NCBI GenBank assembly: GCA_963787195.1
Contig: CAWBCI010000020.1
Span: 62,001-126,000 of the forward strand
Length of the DNA: 64,000 bases
Source: CAWBCI01 sp963787195
Lineage (GTDB): Bacteria > Bacteroidota > Bacteroidia > Bacteroidales > JAGOPY01
Reading direction: 5' to 3'
Under the pieces are notes generated by a model. That model saw only the letters and a list, made by a program, of their open reading frames with translations, made no database searches and had not been told where the DNA came from. This document shows positions 27,960-36,624 of this stretch, piece by piece; positions within the stretch are counted from its first letter, which is position 1, and each line of letters starts with the position of its first letter. The translations under genes and the position numbers were made by a program.

Positions 27960-28786
27960 TTAGAAAATTCCCTTTTCAAAAGCAGCTATCAGATCACCCG
28001 ATATACTCAGACCAGAGGCATGGGGCGGCAGATTTCCCCTCTCAAACCAGCCTGCTTCTTTAATTTCCTTTTCATCAATGATTATTTGCCGGGTATCGTC
28101 GGCTTCAGCTGTAAAACCCAGCATGAGTGAGGCGGAGAAGGGCCAGGGCTGGCTTTTATAATATTTCAGATTCTTAATTTCCAGTCCTACTTCTTCTTTA
28201 ACTTCTCTTATGACTGTCTCTTCGATTGATTCTCCGACATCGACATAACCGGCAATGAGTGCATAAAAATCACCTTTATAGTTGTTGCCTTTGGCCAGCA
28301 ATATTTTATTGTTGCATGGTGATGGCTACAATGACGGCGGGTAATATTTTAGGAAAGATGACCAAGCTTGCATTCCGGACAAACAATTGCTCTCTCATCC
28401 TTTTTCAATTCTGTTTTGGAACCGCATCTTCCGCAATATCTGTTATTATTGTACCAGGTCATTAATTGATAACCTACAGAGCCGATCCATGCAAACTCTA
28501 TGTTTTTCAGGTTTCTTAACATGAAAATATCATGGAATTCAAATGAACCAGGATTTACCTGAGATTCAAATACTCCAAAACAATGATAGGAATTGATTGA
28601 AAACAAATAAAGCGGCGATTCTATGCTTTCATTGAAATCCCTTTTTCTCGGAATTTCAAAATCATCTCCGGATTTCTTTAATAAGACCTGATTGTCCCTG
28701 TAACACAATAAAAAATCATCATCAGCTATTTCCTGATCATGAATATATTTGTTATCGAAAATGCCCGGGCTTATTTCATTTAACAT
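27960..28786 (-). pseudogene. NudC-type NADH pyrophosphatase (Nudix), two frameshifts
   Basis: The upstream frame (28786-28349) gives the NudC N-terminal part with a zinc ribbon (YCGRCGSK...VCPECKLGH). The downstream frame (28301-27960) gives the Nudix domain with GYVDVGESIEETVIREVKEEVGL (Nudix box GX5EX7REUXEEXGU) and the NudC tail SQPWPFSASLM. Between them a middle frame reads FPKILPAVIVAITMQQ, the expected linking segment. One extra base near 28357-28361 and one near 28310 separate the three. NudC hydrolyses NAD(H) and removes NAD caps from RNA. With two indels this is a decayed gene or a poorly sequenced one. Confidence 0.8.
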
Positions 28787-29268
28787 GGATTTTATTTTTA
28801 AAATTTCTTAAGTAAAGGATGTTGAACAGGGTATTTTCTTATTTCATACTGCATCTGAGAGTGAAGGGCAATTTAATTTCAATGAAATGCGGCACAAAAA
28901 TATTAAGAAGATAAATAACAAGCAATTATCTGTATAGCAATATTTTTTCATTCCTGAATTCTATATTCCTTTTTTAAGATGATTAAGGAGGCATTTGACA
29001 GGTCAAATTGTTGATTATCAATAGCTGTCGATGGGGTATTGGCGATTGTTGATTTTCGGAGTGATTGGAAATTTGGACATCTAAAATGAACTAGAACCTA
29101 TGATATCCTGGCTTTTAGTGATTAAATTCCACTTTTGCCGGTATTGATATGATTCTCAGTTGGGGCGCATTATAATTTAAAATTAAAACCCGGCTATTCA
29201 CATTTTATACAAGTTTTCCTCTTTGATTTGAGGCCAAAAATTTTCTATATGGTACGGTTGTATCGAAT
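28787..29268. other. Intergenic stretch with no gene seen
   Basis: About 480 bp, AT-rich, between the NudC remnant and a lipoprotein remnant. I see no convincing reading frame, hairpin or repeat. Confidence 0.5.
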
Positions 29269-29639
29269 CTATTTTCTTTCAAATGTAGTCATAGATGGAT
29301 TTTCAGGTATACTTGGGAATAAATCCCAGATAGTTAATTCGTCATTTTTTTTATTCAAAATTATTCTATGATTACTCATACCTGCATCATTTGAAAGATA
29401 AAGTAGTTCTTTTGATTTATTGAGATTGTAATTTAAAGTATCAGTCGTTTGATTGGGTTTTGTAAGAAAAACACTTGAATTGTCATTAAACGTTATTTGA
29501 GTTTTTTATGTGCTGCTTGTCTTTTCTATCCAATTTCCTTCAATATCGCTATTGCCTGGAAATATCTCTTTTTTACATGATACAATGACAAGTAATCCTG
29601 TCAAAATAAAAAGAATAATTAATCTTTTATTTTTTTCAT
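29269..29639 (-). pseudogene. Small lipocalin-like lipoprotein, frameshifted with an internal stop
   Basis: From the ATG at 29639 the frame breaks after seven A. With eight A it would read MKKNKRLIILFILTGLLV then IVSCKK, a clean lipoprotein signal with lipobox Cys, then IEGNWIEKTSST. After one in-frame TAA the same frame continues open for ~70 codons (FNDNSSVFLTKPNQ ... NHRIILNKKNDELTIWDLFP) to the TAG at 29269. The IxGNW opening and the short beta-rich body recall Bacteroidota lipocalin-like lipoproteins. The whole reading is about 120 codons. The indel and the stop make it inactive as written. Confidence 0.65.
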
Positions 29640-29848
29640 ATCTGTTTTTTTTAATGTGGTATAAGGTATTGCGGCTGTGTTGCATACCGCTTTTTTTACC
29701 TTTATGTTTGTTAGATTACACACGACTTAAATTTACAATTATTTATCTTAAAAATACTATGTGCTGCATGCAGAATGAGCCGTTATTGTATGCTGGCATT
29801 CTCCGTTAATATAATCTTAAAATGCTATTATCATGAAAACATAAGCTT

Positions 29849-31063
29849 TCATTTTTCAAAGATTAACCATTGATTAACCTGTCTGTCAAAGTCCTTTTCC
29901 GGCTCATTGGCCCACATGTATTTAACGTCGTAGTAAATTGAGTACGTTCTTTTATTGTTACAGTATATTCTTTCTCCGATTTTAGTAGTTTTATATTTTT
30001 TCCCGGTGAAAACGAGCATCCTGAGCTTCATCCTTCTGATGTATTCATTGGCAAATTTATCATCAATAAAACCAGGGATTCCTATTACATTTTCAACACT
30101 TGTTGTCGGATTAATGTAAACCATTCCATTATATAGCTCCTGATAAGACAAAATTCCTTTTTCGACCGGCCAAACATCAAAAGTGTCTTTCCCAAAAGGA
30201 CTATTAATAAAATCAAATCCGATTTTGGGATAATTACAATATTTAAAAGCTGCTTCCCATTTTCCATCAACAAGCGGTAGGAAATTAATTGTATAAGGAT
30301 TAACAATAATGTAACATACTTTTCCTGGCAGTTCTTTGTTTATTAGAGCGCCAAAGGATTTTTCGTAGGTGATATTTTCTTTTGATGTCCATTTTTTAAG
30401 GCTATGAGGATAATTCATGATAAGGAATGCTTTATTTCTGGCAAGGTTCTGTCGTGAATTAAAGTTCTCTATAAAATTATCAGCCATAAACCTATCATAT
30501 TTCTTTTCGACTTCTTCCGTTTTTACACGACAGGTAGTTGTATCCCTAATTTCATTCCAGTTAAACGGGGGTGAAAGCATTTCAATGTGCAATGAATAAT
30601 CAGGATGGGTTTTATTGAATTGATAGATTGTTTTCCATAGATAGAATAAATTATACTTTTCCCAAAACGCCTGGTAAGAAATATCTCTGTAAATTCCGAT
30701 TAACTGTTTTTCGAGTTCCTTATTGTCAAGATTGTAATTTTGGAGTACTTTGTTTAAGGTGTCGTTAAAGTTTGATGAACCTGCTTCTGTATAAATCACG
30801 CTAACCTTTTTATAAAACTCCGGATTATTCAGCAGGTCCTTAATGAAATAATATTGTGTGATATCTCTATGATCTCTTTCCCCAAATACTATGATATCGT
30901 ATGATTCATATTTATTTAGCAAATACTTGGCCGGTGATTGATCTTGTTCTTTAATAAATCCGATATAGGATTCAATTTCAGGCTGAAATCCTGTAATATT
31001 CTCCTGTCCTGAAATATATTGTATTGAAAACAACAGGATTAAAAAGATTGCAGTTCCTTTCAT
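29849..31063 (-). CDS. Secreted protein with a ChaN/erythromycin-esterase-like GExxH motif
   Basis: The 404 residues have a signal peptide (TAIFLILLFSIQYISGQ). At ~55-65 lies DIIVFGERDHRD, the GExxH-type motif of the EreA/ChaN-like fold, and at ~90 VIYTEAGSS. The rest is not familiar to me. The low GC content and Asn/Lys-rich composition differ from the pigment genes, and the gene is flanked by remnants and repeats, so acquisition by transfer is possible. It stands alone with no operon partner. A hydrolase function is a guess from one motif. Confidence 0.6.
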   Translation of the reverse strand: MKGTAIFLILLFSIQYISGQENITGFQPEIESYIGFIKEQDQSPAKYLLNKYESYDIIVFGERDHRDITQYYFIKDLLNNPEFYKKVSVIYTEAGSSNFNDTLNKVLQNYNLDNKELEKQLIGIYRDISYQAFWEKYNLFYLWKTIYQFNKTHPDYSLHIEMLSPPFNWNEIRDTTTCRVKTEEVEKKYDRFMADNFIENFNSRQNLARNKAFLIMNYPHSLKKWTSKENITYEKSFGALINKELPGKVCYIIVNPYTINFLPLVDGKWEAAFKYCNYPKIGFDFINSPFGKDTFDVWPVEKGILSYQELYNGMVYINPTTSVENVIGIPGFIDDKFANEYIRRMKLRMLVFTGKKYKTTKIGERIYCNNKRTYSIYYDVKYMWANEPEKDFDRQVNQWLIFEK

Positions 31064-31411
31064 AAGTTATATTATTTGTTGATTTTTTGGGCTAAAGTGA
31101 CCTTTAAATTTTGATATGGTAGATTTAATCAAATCTGACTATTTTAACTGGCATTAAATTTAGAAGGCTTTTCTTATATATCCAAATTATGCGGCGGGCT
31201 ATTTATGTTTTTTATTTTATTATTTGTTGGATGGAAGGAGAAGATTTCAGCCCCCCTCCCAACCTCCCCCCAAATCGGGGGCTACTCTTTATACACATTT
31301 TTTGTCAGGTAAAAATCTTCATTTATCAAATTGAATTTATCCAGTCCCCATTTAAAAAAGATTGGGTCGGGGAAGGGCATGTATCTGAATTCATTTCTTA
31401 TATGCATGTGT
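31064..31411. other. Intergenic stretch with no gene seen
   Basis: About 350 bp upstream of the secreted protein gene. It contains a C-rich run ending CCCCCCAAATCGGGGGC, a short hairpin at ~31264-31282 of the kind scattered in Bacteroidota intergenic DNA. No supported reading frame. Confidence 0.4.
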
Positions 31412-31564
31412 CTACCAGATCCCTCCTGCGTCGGGATGACGGTCATTTGAAGGAGTTAAGAAAAAGCGGCGCGGCACGCCTTTGAAAATCATTATGGTGT
31501 GCCGCGCCGCTTTTTCTAAATCAGCCCAGAGATCGTCATCCCGGCGCAGGCCGGGATCTGGTAG
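31412..31564. repeat. Nested inverted repeat (REP-like, possible terminator core)
   Basis: Outer arms 31412-31441 and 31534-31564 are imperfect inverses that share CTACCAGATCCC and CGGGATGACG. Inside lies a perfect 19-bp inverted repeat, AGAAAAAGCGGCGCGGCAC at 31459-31477 against 31499-31517, with a 21-nt interior. The A run and T run flanking the GC stem make the core look like a bidirectional terminator, about 430 bp beyond the rubrerythrin stop. The outer arm word GTCATCCCGGCGCAGGCCGG recurs at 43391-43410. Confidence 0.8.
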
Positions 31565-31706
31565 CGGATTGCAGATGGCAACTTCGAAGTTTAAAATCCA
31601 AGATGCAAATTCAATGAGACTGCGTCAACCCCTATAAAACTGGACTAATTTCATGCAAGTTAATAATTGATTGATTTGAAGCCATAATCATTTGATTGCA
31701 GTTCAT

Positions 31707-31757
31707 CCGTCCTGTAAAGGACGGCTGAAATTAGCCCCGGTTTTCAAACCGGGGAAT
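31707..31757. repeat. Two-hairpin REP-like unit
   Basis: The hairpin CCGTCC-tgtaaa-GGACGG (31707-31724) is followed after 10 nt by CCCCGG-ttttcaaa-CCGGGG (31735-31754) and AAT. The architecture matches units at 47995-48114 near the second RAYT gene: a first stem of GTCC/GGAC, then AGCC, then a second stem ending GGGAAT. Downstream (31780-31840) lies another copy of the TTCAAAGTGCAAA word discussed under findings. Confidence 0.7.
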
Positions 31758-31949
31758 GGAGGAAATCGGCACAAAACCGGGTTCAAAGTGCAAAATGCAA
31801 AGTGAAGAGTTTAAGTTGGACAGTTATAAAGTTATATCAACGCCTATATTACAACTGCAAAAATGGACGGAGGCTGTACAAAACGTCTCAAAACACGAAT
31901 GTGTAGTGACAGGTCGCGACCTGTCCATACAGGTATTGTATAACCAGCA

Positions 31950-32408
31950 TCAATTATCCTTCAGCACCACCTCATCATATTCGAGTTCGAAACGCAGTTT
32001 GTGCTTCGACTCTTCCTGGGCGAGGCTTTCGAAGAGAGAGCGGAGTAGCTGGTCGCTGACCCTGGCTGCAAGGTCGGAATAGAGCCTGAAAGCGGCCTTT
32101 TCCTTCTTCATTGCCACGATGAGCGCTTCCTGATAGCTCATGCCGGCATGGGGCTCAACGTCGACCAGATAATCGCTGACCTTTATATCCTGTACTTGTT
32201 TGGGAGTGAACTGGAACTGCCCACTGCTCTTGATATTTTCCAGACGTCTTTTATGGCCGCGTTCCTCGCCTGCAAACTGCAGAAAAACATTCTTCATTTC
32301 CGGGTTACGGGCGGTTTCTGAAAGACCTGTATACAAATCTACGCTTTCCTGCTCGCGACCAATGGCGAATTCTAATATGTGGTCGGATGAATTAAATTCC
32401 TGTAACAT
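31950..32408 (-). CDS. Rubrerythrin/ferritin-like di-iron protein
   Basis: A 152-residue four-helix protein with Glu/ExxH ligands in pairs: FAIGREQESVDLY, FAGEERGHKRRLE, VAMKKEKAAFRLY and LAQEESKHKLRFE, the ferritin-like/rubrerythrin pattern. There is no C-terminal rubredoxin domain. It is last in the mbx-like operon, 22 bp after the flavoprotein gene. Di-iron proteins of this type usually remove peroxide or oxygen with electrons from a flavoprotein or ferredoxin; the neighbouring oxidoreductase could be the donor. Confidence 0.85.
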   Translation of the reverse strand: MLQEFNSSDHILEFAIGREQESVDLYTGLSETARNPEMKNVFLQFAGEERGHKRRLENIKSSGQFQFTPKQVQDIKVSDYLVDVEPHAGMSYQEALIVAMKKEKAAFRLYSDLAARVSDQLLRSLFESLAQEESKHKLRFELEYDEVVLKDN

Positions 32409-32430
32409 GGTATTATGGTTTTTCAGTTAT

Positions 32431-34209
32431 TTATTTAGAACTAAGCATGGCATCGATTCCTTTGGCGGCCCTGTGGCCGTCGGCTATGGCACTGATGGCA
32501 TCGGCGGTCCGGTTCACCGAATCACCCCCTGCATACAACTTTTTAATGGAAGTTTGCTGGTGTTCATCCGTAACAATATGTCCGTGCTCTATCTTCAGCT
32601 TTTCCAGCCATTCGCTGCCCAGGAAATCAAAATATCCTTCCTGGCCTATGGCGCCTATAACGGTGCTTATCTTTAGTGTGGTCTCGCTGCCTTCTATCGG
32701 CACCGGCCGGGGACGGCGTCCCTTGGGGTCGTCAACCATTTCAGCTTTCAGGTAAACGATTTCTTTAACGTGACCCTGCTCATCTTTTATAATATGGACC
32801 GGAATTGCTTGGGGCTCTATATGGATGCCTTCCTGTTCGCAGCCTTCGATTTCTTCCGGGTCGGAAGGCATGTCTTCAATACGCCTGCGGTACAGGACCT
32901 TAACTTCTGATCCCAGACGGCGGCTGACACGCGCAGCATCCATAGCCACATTACCTCCTCCGATCACCACGACATGCGGTCCCAGTTCTGGCTTTTTTCC
33001 TTCATTCACATCCCGCAGGAAGTCGATGGCTTGCATGGAACCTATTGCTTCTTCGCCTTCTATGGCGATGAGGTAAGGTTTTTCGAAACCTATGCCCATG
33101 AAGATGGCATCGTAGGCTGCATAGAGTTCATCAAATTTTACTTCCCGGCCTATCATGGTATTAAAATTGAACTGTACACCCATTTCCTCCAGCAAACCAA
33201 TCTCTTTTTCAAGGATATCCATCGGCAGGCGGTACTTTGGAATACCATACATGGTAGCTCCACCCGGATGTTCTTTAGCTTCAAAAATAGTAATCCGGTA
33301 ACCAAGAGTGCGCAGATAATAAGCAGCGCTGATGCCGGAAGGGCCTGCGCCTATGATGGCTATGTGCTTCTTAGCCTCCGGAAGTGAATCCAGGCCTAAT
33401 ATGCGCTTGTAATCTTCGAAAGGCACATTGTCGGCAATGTAGCGCTTCAGCCAGCGTATTGCCAGCGGATCGCCCTTTACACCCACCGAACAGACTTCCT
33501 CGCAACGATGGGTACATACCCTACCACAGATTTCCGGAAGAGGGTTGGTGTCGTAAAGTAATTTCAGCCCTAAATCCAGATCACCCACGCGAACGGCATT
33601 AATATAACCCGGTATGTCCATATGGGCAGGGCAGGAGGCCACACAGATCCCACAGGATACGCAACGGTCGGCTTCCTTCTCGGCCTGCTCTTTGGAATAA
33701 CCCTTGACGATCTCAATGAAATTGGTGACACGTTCACCGGGTTCTATCTCCTCCATGTTGACCCGCTCGGGGTTGTAAAGCGAATAGCCAGGATTTGTCC
33801 AGCCTTTTTCACTGTTGTCCCAGGGCTTTTTGTCAACCCCGGGGATATAGCGGAATTCATCCGGATTATCGGCAATCCAGGTATATTCGTTCGACATAGT
33901 AAGTGAACCCGTGGTGCATACATCCACGCAAAGAGCGCACCAGCAGCAACGTCCGTAGTCGACCATGGGCCTCAGGCCGCTGTCGCCTTTTTTGGTTTCT
34001 ATTCCTTCAACCGGGACCAGGTCTATGGCCTGGTTTTCGCAGACAGCCTCACAACTTCCGCAGCCTATACAGGCCTGCACATCATTCTTATGGAAACCCC
34101 GGTAGCGGTCGGCACCCGGCCGTTCTGTGAAAGGATCCCGCACCGTCACCGGCGAGCGGACTATATTGCTCCAGGCACTGAAGGGACCTATGATATCTTT
34201 GATCTTCAT
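32431..34209 (-). CDS. NuoI-like 2x[4Fe-4S] ferredoxin domain fused to GltD/NfnL-like FAD-NAD(P) oxidoreductase
   Basis: Residues 1-105 form a NuoI/MbxN-like domain with two 4Fe-4S motifs (Cys47/50/53/57 and Cys88/91/94/98). Residues ~175-245 carry the Fe-S domain of glutamate-synthase small-subunit type proteins (Cys183/186/189/193 and Cys228/232/236/240). Then come an FAD Rossmann fold (IIGAGPSGISAAYYL) and an NAD(P) fold (VVIGGGNVAMDAARVSRRLG, with VLYRRR). This joins the membrane complex's electron-input ferredoxin subunit to a ferredoxin:NAD(P)H-type module in one chain. It starts 17 bp after the nuoD-like stop. In archaeal mbx the last gene encodes only the ferredoxin part. Electron exchange between NAD(P)H or ferredoxin and the pump is inference. 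Confidence 0.85.
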   Translation of the reverse strand: MKIKDIIGPFSAWSNIVRSPVTVRDPFTERPGADRYRGFHKNDVQACIGCGSCEAVCENQAIDLVPVEGIETKKGDSGLRPMVDYGRCCWCALCVDVCTTGSLTMSNEYTWIADNPDEFRYIPGVDKKPWDNSEKGWTNPGYSLYNPERVNMEEIEPGERVTNFIEIVKGYSKEQAEKEADRCVSCGICVASCPAHMDIPGYINAVRVGDLDLGLKLLYDTNPLPEICGRVCTHRCEEVCSVGVKGDPLAIRWLKRYIADNVPFEDYKRILGLDSLPEAKKHIAIIGAGPSGISAAYYLRTLGYRITIFEAKEHPGGATMYGIPKYRLPMDILEKEIGLLEEMGVQFNFNTMIGREVKFDELYAAYDAIFMGIGFEKPYLIAIEGEEAIGSMQAIDFLRDVNEGKKPELGPHVVVIGGGNVAMDAARVSRRLGSEVKVLYRRRIEDMPSDPEEIEGCEQEGIHIEPQAIPVHIIKDEQGHVKEIVYLKAEMVDDPKGRRPRPVPIEGSETTLKISTVIGAIGQEGYFDFLGSEWLEKLKIEHGHIVTDEHQQTSIKKLYAGGDSVNRTADAISAIADGHRAAKGIDAMLSSK

Positions 34210-34226
34210 TTTTATTGACTTGATGA

Positions 34227-35426
34227 TTATCGTTCTATTTCAGGCGGACAGGTGGCCAGGGAAACCATAATGGCGCTGACGTCTGAAATATTGGCGTTTA
34301 CCAGTAATTTTTCCAATAATGCAATAGCATGGGTATAGCTTGGTCCTCGCAGGTTGATACGGCGGGGATATTCGCTACCGTCACTCACGGCAAAGAAACC
34401 ATACTCACCGCGGGATGATTCGCTGCGGACATAGGTCTGCCCGGTAGGGATACTCCAGTGCAGCGCATTGGGGATCTTCCCTAATATTTCGCCATCCTTC
34501 GGCATTTTGTCCAGGATCTGTCTTATCAATTCCACTGTATATTTTAGGTCCATGTAACGCACCCAGGTGCGGCTGAAAATGTCGCTGGCGGCATCTTTAT
34601 CCACATATGGTTCAAAGTCGAGTCGGTCATAAACAAGGTAAGGATTGTCCTTGCGTACATCGCGCCTGTAACCTGCTGCACGTGCATTTGGACCTACTAT
34701 CCCGAATTTATCCACCCACTTCGGATCAAGGTATCCGGTGCCTATAGCACGTTTCTTGAAAACAGCGTTGTCGATCACCAGTCTTTTAAAGCGGACCAGG
34801 AAATCGTCTATAGCGTCCAGGTTGCTGATGAGGCGCTCTTTGAAGCCTTCCGGCATTTTGCCCCTCACCCCGCCAGGGATGATATACATATGATAGATGC
34901 GGGCGCCTGTAATTTCCTCGAAGCGGTCCAGGATGAGGTCGCGCAGGTAGACGCCCCATTGCACGCCAAGTCCGAGGCCCATAGTGCCCCCGTGAGCGGG
35001 CAGCAGGCGGAGCAGGTTAGCCATCCTGGCCATCTCCAGTATGAGGGTACGCATCCACTGGGCATATTCCGGAACCTCAATTCCTGAAAGCTCTTCCATG
35101 GCGGCGGCCAGATTGTATTCGTTGCTGTCGGGTTCTGGTACGCACATACGGACAACTGTCGGGAAGCACTGCATCCAGGTGCGGCGCTCGAAGATCTTCT
35201 CAAAACCGCGGTGCAGGTAGCCTACGTGGGTTTTGGATTCCACCACTTCATCCCCGCAGACGGTCAGCTCTAGCGACATATTCCCGGTGACACCGGGATG
35301 GTTAGGGCCATGCCACAGCTTGATGTATTTGCCCGAACTCAGGTCTATCTGCAGTTTACCGTCTTCTCCGGGCTGTGGATATACGCTCCGGTCGGGCTGT
35401 ATCAGTATTTTGGTGTTATTACTCAT
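34227..35426 (-). CDS. NuoD/MbxL-like large subunit (non-hydrogenase)
   Basis: The 399 residues have the complex I 49-kDa/hydrogenase large-subunit fold: HGPNHPGVTGNM at the N-terminus, VGYLHRGFEKIFE, and GPSYTHAIAL near the end. The two CxxC pairs that hold the Ni-Fe site in hydrogenases are not there: the first position reads RMCVPEPD (Cys95 only) and the C-terminus SLATCPPEIER (Cys393 only). It therefore should not make hydrogen. It overlaps the nuoC-like gene by 8 bp. It is part of the soluble arm with the NuoB-, NuoC- and ferredoxin-like subunits. Confidence 0.88.
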   Translation of the reverse strand: MSNNTKILIQPDRSVYPQPGEDGKLQIDLSSGKYIKLWHGPNHPGVTGNMSLELTVCGDEVVESKTHVGYLHRGFEKIFERRTWMQCFPTVVRMCVPEPDSNEYNLAAAMEELSGIEVPEYAQWMRTLILEMARMANLLRLLPAHGGTMGLGLGVQWGVYLRDLILDRFEEITGARIYHMYIIPGGVRGKMPEGFKERLISNLDAIDDFLVRFKRLVIDNAVFKKRAIGTGYLDPKWVDKFGIVGPNARAAGYRRDVRKDNPYLVYDRLDFEPYVDKDAASDIFSRTWVRYMDLKYTVELIRQILDKMPKDGEILGKIPNALHWSIPTGQTYVRSESSRGEYGFFAVSDGSEYPRRINLRGPSYTHAIALLEKLLVNANISDVSAIMVSLATCPPEIER

Positions 35427-35946
35427 TCGGATACAATTTTTCTTTCATATAAGTCGCGGGATCATGGCTCTGACGGCCGGGTCTCGGAAAATAAGTTTCC
35501 TGACTGTATTTCAGCGTATCGAATTCTCGCCGCATGGGCGGTACATTATCCCAGCCCTCCAGGAGGAAGCTTTCGTCCACGCGAGGGCTCCCCGGGAAAT
35601 CGATCCCGTACATTTCTTTCAGTTCACGCTGATATGTCCATGCCTGTTCCCAAAGGTGATGGGCCGAATGCATGACGGCTTCTTCCCGGTCGATATTAGT
35701 GCAAATGGAAATATCGGCGTGAAGTTTATGATTATGAATGATATAATTTAGTTCGAAGACTCCTTTTTCTATCCAGTCGGCAACGGTGATCATCACCAGA
35801 TGTGAAAAGCCTTCCGCATCACGCAGATAGGTGACCGCAGGTATAGCCTGGTCTTTCCCGACTGTCACAAAGTACAGGTCTTCACGCTGCTTTTTAACAG
35901 TCGTAACTTTAAACATGCCCTGCAGACGTTCTATTATCTTTTCCAT
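35419..35946 (-). CDS. NuoC/MbxK-like subunit
   Basis: The 175 residues match the 30-kDa subunit family: FSHLVMITVADW, FELNYIIHNH and the signature QRELKEMYGIDFPGSPR, with the end reading RREFDTLKYSQE. It is a separate gene and not a C-D fusion. It lies 6 bp after the nuoB-like gene and overlaps the nuoD-like gene by 8 bp. It packs against the large and small subunits in the peripheral arm of complex-I-like and Mbx/Mbh complexes. Confidence 0.88.
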   Translation of the reverse strand: MEKIIERLQGMFKVTTVKKQREDLYFVTVGKDQAIPAVTYLRDAEGFSHLVMITVADWIEKGVFELNYIIHNHKLHADISICTNIDREEAVMHSAHHLWEQAWTYQRELKEMYGIDFPGSPRVDESFLLEGWDNVPPMRREFDTLKYSQETYFPRPGRQSHDPATYMKEKLYPNE

Positions 35947-35952
35947 AGTCGC

Positions 35953-36615
35953 TTACCAGTTATAATCGGGCATGTTCCAGTCCCGAATGATCTTCTTCTG
36001 ATTTTCCTTGTAAAAGTCAAAGTTCTCGGCATAGCGGTTGGCCCCTTCGGCCTTGCCTGCTTTAATCCTTTTCTTCAGTGCCTCAAATCCGGCCAGTATG
36101 GCTTCCGGGCGGGGCATACAACCGGCCACATAAACATCCACCGGCATATATTTATCCAGGCGGTTGATGGTGTTATAGCTGTCGAAATACATCCCGCCGT
36201 TTATAGTGCAGCTTCCTAAAGCCATCACGAATTTGGGGTTTTGCATTTGCTCGTAGCTGCGGATAGCCCTCTTGAGTGTTTTCACACTCAGGTAGCCCGA
36301 GATGATCATCAGGTTGGCCTGACGGGGAGTGGGACGCATCTGCACCCCGAAGCGGTAGGCGTCGAAGCGGGGAGTGAGCAGGGGATAGAGTTCTATGCTC
36401 CCGCAACCTGTCCCGAAACCCAGCACCCAAATGCTTTCGGCCCGGGCCCAGTTGAAGAAACTCTCGAATATTTTGGAACGCTTCGGCTCATGAATTTTCG
36501 GCCTGGCATCGCAGAAGTAATCCTGGATGGGGTCCACCGTGATGTCCTCACCATTGGGGCCGATAACCGTACGTTTTTCTAAATCCGGATCTTTAAATGT
36601 TTTATTGCTTTCCAT
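35953..36615 (-). CDS. NuoB/MbxJ-like small subunit
   Basis: A 220-residue protein with the PSST/NuoB core: GFGTGCGSIELYPLLTPRFDA, RPTPRQANLMIISG, MALGSCTINGG and VYVAGCMPRPEAILAGF. Cys71, Cys136 and Cys166 are at cluster-ligand positions. The neighbouring ligand of the usual Cys-Cys pair is Gly72, so the proximal (N2-like) cluster would need another fourth ligand. The ~45-residue N-terminal extension is longer than usual. It starts 9 bp after the nuoH-like gene. It should pass electrons from the ferredoxin arm to the site at the large subunit. Confidence 0.87.
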   Translation of the reverse strand: MESNKTFKDPDLEKRTVIGPNGEDITVDPIQDYFCDARPKIHEPKRSKIFESFFNWARAESIWVLGFGTGCGSIELYPLLTPRFDAYRFGVQMRPTPRQANLMIISGYLSVKTLKRAIRSYEQMQNPKFVMALGSCTINGGMYFDSYNTINRLDKYMPVDVYVAGCMPRPEAILAGFEALKKRIKAGKAEGANRYAENFDFYKENQKKIIRDWNMPDYNW

Positions 36616-36624
36616 CTTTATAAT

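Noticed and set aside
29510..29809. 99-codon plus-strand frame
   Set aside because: It is antisense to the lipoprotein remnant, has poor composition and no family likeness.
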